Assembly (NCBI RefSeq): GCF_031143425.1
Contig: NC_090439.1
Location: 353,828,027 to 353,892,026 of the forward strand
Length of the DNA: 64,000 nucleotides
Source: Pleurodeles waltl
Lineage: Eukaryota; Chordata; Amphibia; Caudata; Salamandridae
Direction of reading: 5' to 3'
This document shows, in pieces, positions 45,352 to 56,062 of this stretch; the stretch's first letter is position 1, and every line of letters begins with the position of its first letter. The translations under genes and the position numbers were made by a program. Below the pieces are notes generated by a model. It ran no database searches. It was not told the origin of the DNA and worked only from the letters and a program-made list of their open reading frames with translations.

Positions 45352-47949
45352 TGCGGAAAAACAACAGCAACAGCAAAATGCCGGTTAATAAAGCCAAAGT
45401 TATTGGAAATCCCCCAAAAATGCTTCCGAAAATTGAATGAATAGCCTAAGGTATTAAACCGAACATGGAGGAAAAGGTGTGAACAAAACCAATATCAACA
45501 GCTTTGAAAAAATGTGCTAATCCAGCCGTGCTGGACGCATTAAATATACGTCCCACGAGTTCACCAAAGTGTCTCGGAAAGTTTGTATTCAACAGGGACT
45601 GTATTTCCACCGATGACCTGGCCACCTGAAGTGCGTAGGTCTCGCGTGCAGATGTAAGGGCCACATGCTTCTGAAACAATAAAGCCTTCAGTCTACTTGA
45701 CTTGTCAAAATTCACCTTGGAAGTAGCAATGTGAGGCCAAATATCTGCTACCTCCCTAATTTTAGTGGGGGGAAACAACACGTTCCCGCAGCATGTAACA
45801 ACCATAGTGACCGAAACAACGTAAACTATTCTGGCCCGCATGCCACAACAGTCTTCACTATTGAGGAGGACGTAGCTGCCATTTGAAAGCACCTGGAACG
45901 TGTGTTTAATCAAGGGGACTGGAACTCCCTTCAGATAGCAAGCCAAGTTCGCAACCGAGGCATTACACGCCCCACGCAAGGACAGCTGCTTACAAATCAT
46001 CGAATGGCTGACTGAAGTCTCACATTCACTGCCGCTAAGAAAGACCTCTTTCATGCCATTGAGGCATTTGACGAGAAGGGAAGCTCCCACACCTCATGGA
46101 TGTAACTATCTCCCAACTTTTCATATCTGCGTACCGGAACATGTTTCAAACAAGAAGTGAATTGTAATGTAGAAATAGGCAGATTAATAACCCCGTGTAT
46201 CAACCACTCTGCTGAGGGAATCTCGGCCACGGTAAAAGGCAATCTTTCTATCTTTTCAATGTTGAGCATGACGTAAGTCGCCTCCTTTTTAGCCATTAGT
46301 TGTTGTTTTTGCATTAAATCGAAGGAAAAAAATATTTCCCTGGCACTGATGTGCTGCCACGGAAAGCGACCCGCCTTCATTGTCTGAAGCGTCCAACCCA
46401 ACTGCATAATGGACCTGGTCTGACTCTGTCCATGATATAAAGAAGACATATCAGATCGTATAATGTCTATAGCAGAAGAAACAATGTTGTTAATTGTATA
46501 TATCCGGTCGGACAAGGTGGGAATCCCATTATCCACAACAGCTAATGCCTTTTTCAGATTTTCCTGATCTATCTGCCTTAACCGGGCTGCAGCCTCTTGT
46601 TGGGAAAGTTTCCATATTTCATTGTATACCTCATACAAAAAAAGCTTAGTACGTGGTATCTTTGGGCCTGACAAAAAATCTTGTAAGTCAGTGTTGTTAG
46701 ACAGGAGACTGAGATGTGTCTTAACTGCATCTAGTGAGGATGATTTTAGCCACTGTTGGCACAATTTTCCTACACTATATGTCGTAATTATGTCAGCATG
46801 TTCTGGTGATATATAGCAAGGGTCTGGCCTACTCGTTCGGAAACCCCCCGAGGAGGTGACAAAACGTCGATGACACCCGTTGGTATCTATTGGCCACAAT
46901 AACCACCCGCCTGGAAGTGTCAGTGAAGTATTAAATGTACCATTCTGGACACACTCATTAAGCTCACTAAAAGTTGCATTCATGTACTTTTGCCAGTTAT
47001 AAAATTTTGCAGGGGCAGGTATACTGGGCATGTTTAATTCTCTAATTGTAGCTAAGCCTAAGCAACTGGTCTGTTGTACTGTTTCATTTAAAAAAATCAT
47101 TTGAACGGGGATGAGACATGCTCTAAGGAATGCTTCTCTACCCTTGGTCTGCCAATTTTTTGTTCCCCAAACACTTTTCAAATCAACATTTTTTTACCAA
47201 TATTCATAACCTTCAATTGATAACTGGGAAACAAAGGAGTCCGCATATATAAATTTTGTGTTGGTCAACAACATTTGTTTATCCCTACTCGGAGTTATCT
47301 TAAAATAATATGGCTCAGCATTTTTTTGATGATGCCCAAAAAAATACGCACATTTTTCAAAATAAGTTTTTGAACTCCCTTGTAGGGGAGTTGGGCAATG
47401 TTACCATTGTGCATAATCAAATATCGTTTTTGGACTGCTCGCTTTATGTATGAAGTGGTGCCCATAATAATTATAGCAAAACATGTCACCATAATTGTCT
47501 TTAAACTGGTAAACATCTTCGTTTTCATAGACAGTATAATATTGCAATTCTGTCATCATTGAATCAACTGTTTTCACATCCCAATCATCAGATACAATGC
47601 CTGGTATTACTATATCATTCATGGATAACTTTAACACATACGGTATTTGAATTTTTTCAGTGGGACCATATATATCAAACATTACTTTATCCCACACAAT
47701 CCCATTCGTAATTGGCACTGCAGAAATGTTCACAAAGGACGAGTCTCTTCGAACCTTATGTGATGAAAAATGTGGTTTCAAAACCCCCTCCACCTGTTCA
47801 ACCGCTGACCTCTCGGGAAGAAAATGACCATGTATTAACAGGAAAAAAGTAATAACAAACCCAATCCAAAGAAAAAAGGCTAGTACAGTCAAGGAAAGCC
47901 ACACATAGTTCCATGGAAAAATGAAATACGTATCTTTAAGCCAATGCAT
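45293..47949 (-). pseudogene. env: Retroviral env, foamy-like, broken
   Basis: Envelope glycoprotein gene, about 885 codons, near foamy Env length. The N-terminal part (47401-47949) begins with a short head and a hydrophobic segment around residues 15-42 (WLSLTVLAFFLWIGFVITFF), like the foamy leader that stays membrane-anchored. An open frame without Met extends upstream to the stop at 48118. The central part (46051-47181) has several N-glycosylation sequons (NET, NAT, NGT, NTS) and a long helical region; the third part is 45446-46090. A hydrophobic span at about 45412-45355 would be the C-terminal anchor. Breaks: stops at 47401-47403 and about 47197, a frame change near 46051-46090, and TAG at 45446-45448. 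No functional protein is possible. Confidence 0.8.
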
Positions 47950-48270
47950 CAGCTTACGTGCACCTGACAGGTCAGCAGTTGAAGATGCAAACGAGTCCGA
48001 TAGACCGTCGTTGTAGTTGGCAAAGTAACCAGAGGCAGTTCGTGCAAAAGGGGTTGCCGTAGTTAATGGAGGAGTTGGTGTTTCCTGTGGTGGTACACAG
48101 TAGACAGCACCATCCGTCTAGTTTGATCAAATGTTTCTAAGTTGCTTGTTGTTAGTGGATCCAATGCAAGATCATCATTATCCACCCTCCCCAAGCTCGG
48201 AAAGGCATCAGTGTTGGTATAGACAACTTGAAGTGGAACTTCTTCTCCAGTAGTGAGAGGGATTTGGGAA

Positions 48271-51200
48271 CTACTGGACGTTCCTCTTGGTCAGCTGTGT
48301 AGAATCGGCCACATGTTGTAACTTGATATTGTCAATAGAAACAAAGCGATTTTCTTTGGCACCTGGCAACGGTGGTAGAATAACAGTTCTGGTACCGTGT
48401 ATCCCCAACACAGGGATTGGTGCTCGATAAGAGGGGCCAAATTCTTTTTTCATTGTGACCTTTTCACGCACAAGATCCCCAACTCTGGGAATCCAGCCGG
48501 TAGGTGTTACTGGCACATCCTTAATTCCTGTGGAGGCAGCACTTTTAGAGGAGTTATCTTCACAGAACTTCTGTAATTCCTGTAAAACAGTGACACGATC
48601 ATTTATGTCAAAAGGTGTTTCCGCCGCCTCCACACCAGGACCATCAAGATCAGGAACAAACATTTGTATTCCGAACAGGCAGGTTATTTAGTGCTCTCTG
48701 AACTCCATACAGGTGAGTTAGCCAACTACGACCAGTACCTAAGACACTGGCCATTAAGGATTGCTTTAAATCATGGTTTAATCGCTCCACAACAGAATTT
48801 CCCTCGGGATGAAATAGAGACGAGTACTGGAGCTGGACCCCCAACGAAGCAATGGTGTCCATGAATGCCCTTGAGGCAAAAGCAGGGCCCTGGTCCAAAT
48901 GGAACAACACAACTGCATATGTACCGACAAAGATTCGCAAATCTTTAATAACAGTCCGAGCGTCAGGCGAGCGTCAGGCGAGCGTCAGGCGAGCGTTGAG
49001 GCCACTCCCACACAAATCTGGAGCAAGAATCAACAGCGACTAGTATATATTTGTATGCATTATCAGGTGTTAATGGACCGCAGTGATCCAACTACACACA
49101 TTGTAATGGTCTATTTGAGATTAAGAGGGGTGTCTGCGGCGGGCGCTTAGCTGTGGAAACTTTAATTTGTTGACAGATGTCACAACAAAGGACATACTGC
49201 TTAGTCTCTTTATAGAGAACAGGCCACCAATAACGGGCCTGCAAGAGTGAAATTGTAGTAGCCACGCCAGCATGTGCAGATGCCTCCCCCTCATGCGCTG
49301 CTTTAATCAATTGTGGTCTTACATCTTTATTGGGGATGTCGCATATGCCTATGCCTGGAATTTTAACTTCAGCGTTCAGCATACTTCCCATCAAGTATTG
49401 ATATTTATTAGGAAATCCTTTAGGATAAGGCGTAATATCAACGTAGCTTTTATGGCAGCTAAAATGTCTGTGTCTGGCTTGGAACTCGAACGAGTCACTG
49501 CAGCTACAGTGGCAACTGCCACTGCCGACTTTGCAGCTTCATCAGCCAAAGTATTTCTAGCAACGTGTATCCCAACGCTCTGGTGTCCAAGTGTATGCAC
49601 AACATTTGGGTAGCGTCTCTTTCAGGTCTGCTACCTTCCCCCACAGTAGTCTGTGTTTTATGGTGTTGCCTTTCGAATCTCTGAACCCATTCAAGCGCCA
49701 GTAATGCAGGTATTCATTAAAAGACTGGATGCAATAATATGAATCACAAACAATCAGTGTGAATTTTGTCGGATCTGTGTGTTCTAGTGCCATTAGTAGA
49801 GCCTTTAGCTCAGCCAATTGTGCTGTACAATCCCCTAAGGTCTGTGTATAGGTATGTTGGGGACAGAATTTCTCCCCCTCCATATAGCCGCTCACGACCG
49901 TACATGCAGCAGAATATTGATGTTTGGTTCCAATCGCTGGTTGCGCATTGCCATCGGTGTACATGACTACATTATATTGATCAATAGGCCAGGTGTCAGC
50001 GGGAACTGGATATTCTACTTCATATTGTAGAAATTCCTAAGTTTGTAACTTTGGGCCGAAGATGTAGTCTACATCAGTGGCTGTTAAAGACGTAGCCCAT
50101 TGTATCCAACGTGGATGAAGTGCTCGGGAGGCCAGCTTTTGTAACAGCCTCAAGGGCCGGAATAGGAGAAACGACAATTATGCATTTTCCTTGGGCAAGA
50201 GGTCTTTCTTTCTTTAATAACAGCCATCTGGACAGCAGTGAGAATTTTCTCCGTGGGTGCAAAGTGTTGGTCTGCAGCGGAATACAGGTGTGATTTGTAT
50301 GCAATCGGGACTGTCTCACCTTCATTAAAGGTGACATATGTAAAACCAATGGCCCCCGCTATCACCCTGATGACCAAATGTGTCTTATTGTCCCGTGTGT
50401 GTAAATGTTTTGCTGCTAGCATGTCTGCCTGTAACTCTCGAAGAGTATGTGTGTGTTCAATTGTCCAGTATTTGCTTGAAAAATCAGGATGTATTAATTC
50501 ATATAAAGGTTTTATGCGTGTAGCATAATCAGGAATGTATGTTCTGCCAAAATTTAGAAAGCCCAATAATGATTGAAGTTTTTTAATCGTATTTGGTGGT
50601 TGCAATTGTGCACATTTTTCTAAAAATTGTGGCGCTAGGCTCTTGCCTTAATTTGACAGCTCATATCCCAGGAACAGGATGCTGAGGAAGGCAATTTTTG
50701 ATTTTTTGAAGTTAAATTTGTAGCCGAGTTTGGCAAACCCTACAACAATGCGGGCTACCCGTCTTAAATGTTGTAGTAATTCATCATCCGTGAGATATAT
50801 ATCGTCCACATATCACAATGCTTCAGGGTCTATCTCGTGTAAAATAGCAGTCACACGAGCTGCAAACAGTCCTGGGCTGTTCTTATACCCTTGAGGCAAA
50901 TGACAGATTTTTTTCTGGGAGACTAGTGCGCTAAAGCTTGTGAAATCTCTGCTTTCAGGCACTGTATTCTGGTAGAAGAATCCATTCCAGATATCTAAAG
51001 TCGTTTTATATTTTTTTCGCACAATGTTGCTCATTAGTGCAGTGCTATGCAAATTTTGTATAGCATATGAATGTGTATGTCCGTTTAAATGTCTGTAGTC
51101 TAAGACTATTCTGTATGAATGGTCCGGTTTAGCTACAGGAAATAAGGGATTATTCATTGGTGAGACACAGGCTTCAATCACTCCCTGGTATTCTAATTGC

Positions 51201-51745
51201 GTAAGTATTTCTCTCACCGGTGCCCTTGCTTCATGTTTTATGGGATACTGCGGTTGTGGCTGAGGTTCACCTTTAATGGGAATTACATGGTATGGAGAAT
51301 CCCTGTCCCACCCTATGTGATTTCTATATAACGCAGGTGCTTGTGCGAGAGCCCATTCTATAGAATAGGACTCAGCGAGTTCCTCTGGAACAAGGGGCGA
51401 GAAGGAAGGTTTAATAACCTACTCCCCAGCTGGGCAGGTGCAGAAAAAATCAGGCGGCCAATCTTGTTCGGCCAACAAAATGTCATATATTTTAACTACA
51501 CGATCCCAGAAGATTGCATGTATGGTGCGTTCAATGTCTCCTTCTAATTGTAGAGTTACTCTATAGACCCTATCGGGTTCGGAGACACGCATATCTGCTG
51601 TTTCTACTTGTATGAAGTCATCAGTTGCTTTCACCTCTAGATGCTCCAGAAGATTCCGGCGAACTATTGTGACCTCTGCCACGCTGTATAGCAGTGCTAG
51701 AGCCCAGTTCTTGTTCTTCAAGAGAACCCTCTTCCTGAGTGACAT
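48271..51745 (-). pseudogene. pol: Retroviral pol: PR, RT, RNase H, integrase
   Basis: Met at 51745 overlaps the gag end in the +1 frame, as in foamy viruses, which express Pol from its own start. Protease (51419-51745) has lost its catalytic triad: Y-S-V stands where D-S/T-G is expected, before AEVTIVRR. RT palm (50813-51217) carries VLDYRHLNGHTHSYAI and LPQGYKNSPGLFA, then a TGA directly before YVDDIYL. The connection has LLGFLNFGRTYIPDY (50150-50605). RNase H is at 49391-49964 (YTDGNA, LAELKAL, CDSYY, LADEAAK). Integrase has H-x6-H and CDIC in its zinc domain (49092-49394), an LDHCGPL box, then DQGPAF and NSVVERLN with 35 residues between Asp and Glu (48650-48940), and a C-terminal domain with VGDLVREKV (48271-48663). 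Frames change at least four times. Confidence 0.88.
48958..48998. repeat. 11-bp tandem repeat inside integrase
   Basis: GAGCGTCAGGC is repeated three times in a row with a partial fourth (GAGCGTTGAGG). It lies between the first Asp region and DQGPAF of the retroviral integrase. Eleven is not a multiple of three, and the reading frame before and after differs. Confidence 0.9.
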
Positions 51746-53147
51746 GTCTAACTGAGACAGCTGCCACTTTTTTCTTTTTAAATTGTTGTTTTTGTTGTAC
51801 TGGTTTCTCTTCCTTCTTAACAGAAACTTCCGAAGAGCGTTGTGATTCCTGTCTCGGTTTCACATACTCTGTTCTCCGCTCTGCCTAAAAGGAATGAGAT
51901 TGGCGTGTATCAGTATATTGATATCTATCAGGCATTTTTATATTCTCTCTATTTCTGAGATTATACCTATTCTGTGGGGTCTCCGTGCGTGGAGATTCTC
52001 CCCTTTCTTATTTAGGCATTTGTTGTTTTTTCTCCCAGCGTTTCTTATTACCCTCAGGTTGTTGTTTAGTATTGTCTTTATTAATTTTACCCTGAAATTG
52101 TGGTTTTTGTGGTCTAGCCCCAAGGCTATCTCGACCGATACTGGAATAAGTTTCCGCTAATATTTTAGGCAGTTCTCGCTCCTGATCTTGTTGCGGAACG
52201 TCACGAAGATGCATGCGCACTGCAAGCGCAACTGCTTCTCCTTTAAGGTTACTTAGGATAATTGAAGAAACTGTGGCAAAGTTGTCCATCAGTTGCATTC
52301 CTAAATCTAGTGCCGGGGCAGCCCCGTATTCATCTTGAATTTGTTTAAGCACGTCCGGTAGGTTGGCTAGTGTCGGTGTACCGTGTGCCATTGTATAGAG
52401 TGCGGCAAATACCGTGCCCCATGTACTACAGTGTTCAACTGTGGGAACCATCCCAAAGGGCAAGCACATAGTTAATATTCGATGTTTAGCCTGAGGTCCC
52501 GTATGGGGAAATACTGCCTCCAGCGTATTAATTTTTTGTGCTAGCCAAAACGGAGCCTCCTCTCGTTTGGCTGGGACTTTACCCACAATAGAATGTACAG
52601 TCACCGGATTTATACCTGGTGTTACCGCATGTGGTTGTGCTGGAGCAGCACGTGCTGGGTTTGTATTTAGTGTCTACATCACAAATTGTACTAATCGTCT
52701 TTATATTGCTGTTAATTCAATATATCAGCGTCGAACCTCAGCTACCGCCATATTCGCAACCACAGGATTAGGTGTATATGTGGCCAATAAAGGCCAGGTA
52801 GGACCATCATTACTTAGTGGACCTAACCTTACTGGTAATATTGTATGGGGTAGGGTGCCATCAAGCCAATTATTATGTTCTTGATAAGATAGAGGTATCT
52901 CTAAGTATGCGTACGCCCTGTACTGCCCAGGCGCGTTCGCAACTGTATATGTATGAAATGTATTTGTGTTCCCATCAACTGCTGGAAATATGACCCAAGA
53001 GTAAAACAGCTCTATGCTATAGGCTGCGTGAGTGTCCACTACAAATGTGACTGGACCTCCCTGTGCTGTAAGTTCATGTGCTAGTAAATGTGTTGTAAGT
53101 GGTTGTCTTATGTTAAGAGCTATTTGTACAACCTGGGGATTCGCCAT
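51621..53147 (-). pseudogene. gag: Retroviral gag, foamy-like
   Basis: Capsid precursor. Met at 53147 (MANPQVVQIALN) is preferred to the upstream in-frame Met at 53183. The frame is constant throughout but has stops at 52725-52727, 52008-52010 and 51885-51887. The middle block (52008-52604) has the helical look of a capsid domain. The C-terminal part is rich in Arg, Lys and Gln (KKRWEKKQQ, RYNLRNRENI, QRGRG) and has no CCHC zinc knuckle, which fits foamy Gag, where basic GR-type boxes replace knuckles. It overlaps the pol start by about 125 bp. No expressible full-length product. Confidence 0.75.
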
Positions 53148-53360
53148 TATAAAAGTAGTAAGGGTACAGAGAAGGTACACCAAGACAGGGTTTTTTCCTT
53201 TTAAGGTTCAAGCTTGAACAACCACCCGCTATAAAATAGGGTTACCTATACGGCGGTGGTGGAAATCCTCAGTACCACGGACGTCTACGTATACGGAACT
53301 GAGGGGTCATTATAAAAATGAGACCGAGATATGCCGGGGGACCTGAAAATTAGAGCCTGA

Positions 53361-53379
53361 CCAAACGTTGGCGGCGCCA
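53361..53379 (-). promoter_or_regulatory. Retroviral primer-binding site, tRNA-Lys type
   Basis: On the minus strand TGGCGCCGCCAACGTTTGG follows directly after the CA end of the 5' LTR. TGGCGCC and CCAACGT match the usual tRNA-Lys1,2 site, with one extra G between them. Foamy viruses use tRNA-Lys1,2. Confidence 0.85.
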
Positions 53380-54349
53380 TGTTGCGTAGGCTCTCATTAT
53401 CCTAATGAGACTACTGGATTTTGAGCGGCAAGATCATTCACAGTGTGCTGGACTAAGTCTGACCCACGGTGGAGGACCCTTGTCACTCTAAATCTGGGTT
53501 TTGCTCCGGCTAACTAGCAGTGCCTCATCTGTCCCAAATGGGAGAGACGATTGGGCAGCCGATCGCATGACATCTTAGCACTTCCCAGGGAAGTCATGGT
53601 CACTCAGGTCACAACCGGTTCTCTCATACACAGTACGGTCTCATACATAAATGACAAAGGCAGTTTAAGTTTGAAAGATTGGTTTAATAAAACGACTGCA
53701 TTTTAGATAGCAAAGCATGAGCTGCAATAACCAGAACTACACAACACAGTAAGATTAAAATGGTAACGATGAGAGTGAAGCACAAGAATAAAGCTATCAT
53801 AGTGCTGCTAGGTTATTTTCTCCCTAAGTTATATTTCGAGCACAGCATGTGAAGCTCTAAGCCTGCCTATCAGGTTACCCCGGGAGGACATCAACCCTCA
53901 TACCTGAGCAAAGGCTGTAATCTGCATCAGTATCTGCAACGGGGCATTCAACATCTAGTTGTAGGTTCCTGGCCGGAATCTCCCTCTTGACGTGTACTAG
54001 GACTAGAAAGTGTTTTATAACTAACACGCAGATTTTCTAACAAAATGTCCCTACGTAAGGATGTGTATTTTCTACGAATACTGGAGTCTAAACTTCTACT
54101 GCGTTTACGGGCAATGTACCAGACTGTAGCCTTGACTGAAGCACAGGGCTATCAAGAATGCATTATTTGAGAACACAGTGCTAAACTAAGCTAAACAGTG
54201 TGATAGAAGAAATTAAAACAAGACCGTAAAACTGATTATTGTAAAATAACAGTGCGAAGTGGAATAAAATATATCTAGGGCAAAGTGCACAGCGGCCTAA
54301 TACGAGAAACTAACGTGCATGAAGTTATATTAAAAATGGCTCCACTAAA
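53380..54349 (-). repeat. Retroviral 5' LTR (minus strand)
   Basis: 970 bp; on the plus strand it starts TGTTGCGTAGGCTC and ends TCCACTAAA. The terminal TG on the minus strand has mutated to TT, the outermost base pair of the LTR inverted repeat. Confidence 0.92.
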
Positions 54350-55005
54350 CTAGCACCGCCACCAGCACCACAGCCAGCAGCAGCATCCCCTGTGGGCATC
54401 TGTCCGAGGCTGCAGGGGAAGGGCTGGAAACTCCCCCCCGCGACTGGCATCCTTGACACCAGCACCGCCACTGCCACTACTGAACAGCCGTCACCACCGG
54501 CAGGCAGTGTGTAGTCCTGTCTCCAGGGGCTGAAGTGCGTCCTGGACCCTGAAAATCCTGTAGGTGTGACACCCAGGTGAGAGACTGTGACCTTGCACTC
54601 CCACAGTGCTGCATCACATAGCACAAGGCCCCCTCCAGAACCAGTGGAGAAGCCATCCACTCAACCCCTCCTTGCCAGGATGAAGCACACTGGCACAAGG
54701 CCCCCTCCAGAACCAGTGAAGAAGCCATCCACTCACTCCCTCCTTGCCAGGATGAAGCACACTGGGCACAAGCCCCCCCCAGAACCAGTGGAGAAGCCAT
54801 CCACTAGAGGCTGTGGCTTTGCACTCCCCAGGCCAAGCAGTGGGCAAACCACCCACTAGAGAGACTGTGGCTTTGCACTCCCCAGGACCAAGCAGTGGGC
54901 AAACCACCCACTAGAGAGACTGTGGTTTTGCACTCTCCAGGACAAAGCAGTGGGCAAACCACCCACTAGAGAAACTGTGGCTTTGCACTCCCCAGGACAT
55001 CACAC
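54350..55005 (+). repeat. Minisatellites in the right part of Harbinger
   Basis: After the end of the 96-bp family (marker at 54410) come three units of 72-73 bp (54621, 54693, 54766: GCACAAGGCCCCCTCCAG-type). Four units of about 57 bp follow, marked by CTGTGGCTTTGCACTCCCCA (about 54810-55000). Open frames here are repeat-driven. From 55005 to 55870 no protein motif is recognised; 55680-55870 contains CCGCCA-type palindromic words near the right TIR. Confidence 0.8.
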
Positions 55006-56062
55006 AGGGCATGTAGCCCCCTCCAGGACCAGTGGTGTTGTACCATCTTCGAGCTGAGGGGCCCCACCGTTCCTCATCCCCCTGAGGTGCCTGTGTATTT
55101 TCAACCTGATACCCCTGCAGTGTTCTCTCGTGTTGTTGCAGAAGTCAAGAGGGGCCTTGGCCTATGTGATGTGGCCCTGTGGCCCACGGACATTGAGGAC
55201 TGGGCAGTGTCGCTCCATTTGTATATTTGTATGTACTGTTTTGATTTTGAAGCACAATTTTCTAGTATTTTATCTTATTACACTCACTTTAATCAATTCC
55301 TTTTGTCCTTGCATTATTCCTGAGGGGTACGGGGTGTATTTGTAATGTTACTGCATCTGTTTGTGTGTATGGTGTTGAGGGTGGGGTTGAGGGTGTTGCG
55401 TGTGTGTGTCACTTTCTTTTTCCTCCCCCTTCCCTTGTGAGCTAGGCGGCAGTACTCACTGTGGTCGTCTTCGCCAGCGTTGCTGTTCGTAGTGCATGAG
55501 GAGGTATACAAGCATGGGGAACATGTGCAACTCGGGCTCCATGGCGTCGTGGTTCTTCCTTGAGTCTCCAGAGGTGAGTCATTTGCCTTCTGTGTACTGT
55601 TTCCGCTGTGCTTTTGATGTTGTTGGTAAGGCCCCAGAAAAGGTGGCGGATAGGCCTGTTGTAATACAGTGGGCAGTACATTGTCTTCCGCCTGGCTGTT
55701 GGCAGTTACCGCTGCGGTGCTTGTTGCTACCGCCATGGCGGTCGGTGTGTTAAAGTGGCTGTCTGTGTGGGCGGTTTCAGTCATGGTCATTATGCCATTT
55801 ATTTTACCGCCGGCCTGTTGGCAGTATTACCGACGCTTTATCACCGACCCCCAGGGTTGTAATGAGGGCCTATATATGGAAATCTTACACCAATTCACCA
55901 ACTTAATGACCTGTAAGGGAAGAAGAATAGAGAATGAGGCTGGCTACCTCAGAGTCATTGAGACCCTTGCTTTTTAAGAACAAGATACCATTTTGATGAT
56001 GGGGAACTGTTTAACCTTGTTGAAAGCTATGAAAGCCAACTTGTTCCCTTCACTCCCATATT

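Larger units (their letters stand above)
43731..54349 (-). mobile_element. Endogenous retrovirus, foamy-like, 10.6 kb
   Basis: Minus-strand provirus with two LTRs, flanked by CTAG (43727-43730 and 54350-54353). Order on the minus strand: LTR, PBS, gag, pol (PR-RT-RH-IN), env, accessory ORF, PPT, LTR. Foamy-like traits seen directly are: a PBS of tRNA-Lys type, no CCHC zinc knuckle in gag but Arg-rich C-terminal segments, pol in the +1 frame with its own Met and overlapping gag, a YVDD RT box, a long env whose N-terminus is a membrane leader, and the polypurine tract AGGGGAGGG. Each major gene has stops or shifts, so it is a defective fossil. Foamy-like ERVs have been reported in salamanders, so the class is not new; this locus may be. 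Confidence 0.88.
37360..55870. mobile_element. Large PIF/Harbinger DNA transposon, interrupted by a retrovirus
   Basis: The terminal inverted repeat starts GGCCCTCATTA on both sides (left continues TGACATTGG, right reversed continues CAACCCTGG). It is flanked by TAT (37357-37359, 55871-55873), the 3-bp duplication typical of PIF/Harbinger. Without the retrovirus and its duplicated target bases the element is about 7.9 kb. It encodes a DDE transposase on the minus strand between two plus-strand Myb/SANT-like genes. Harbinger elements are known to need both a DDE transposase and a Myb/SANT partner; a second SANT-like gene is unusual. The right third consists of in-frame minisatellites. Confidence 0.85.

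Noticed and set aside
48118..48270. Separate gene between pol and env on the minus strand
   Set aside because: Open stretches here continue the env leader or pol end in shifted frames; they are better read as a decayed pol/env junction.
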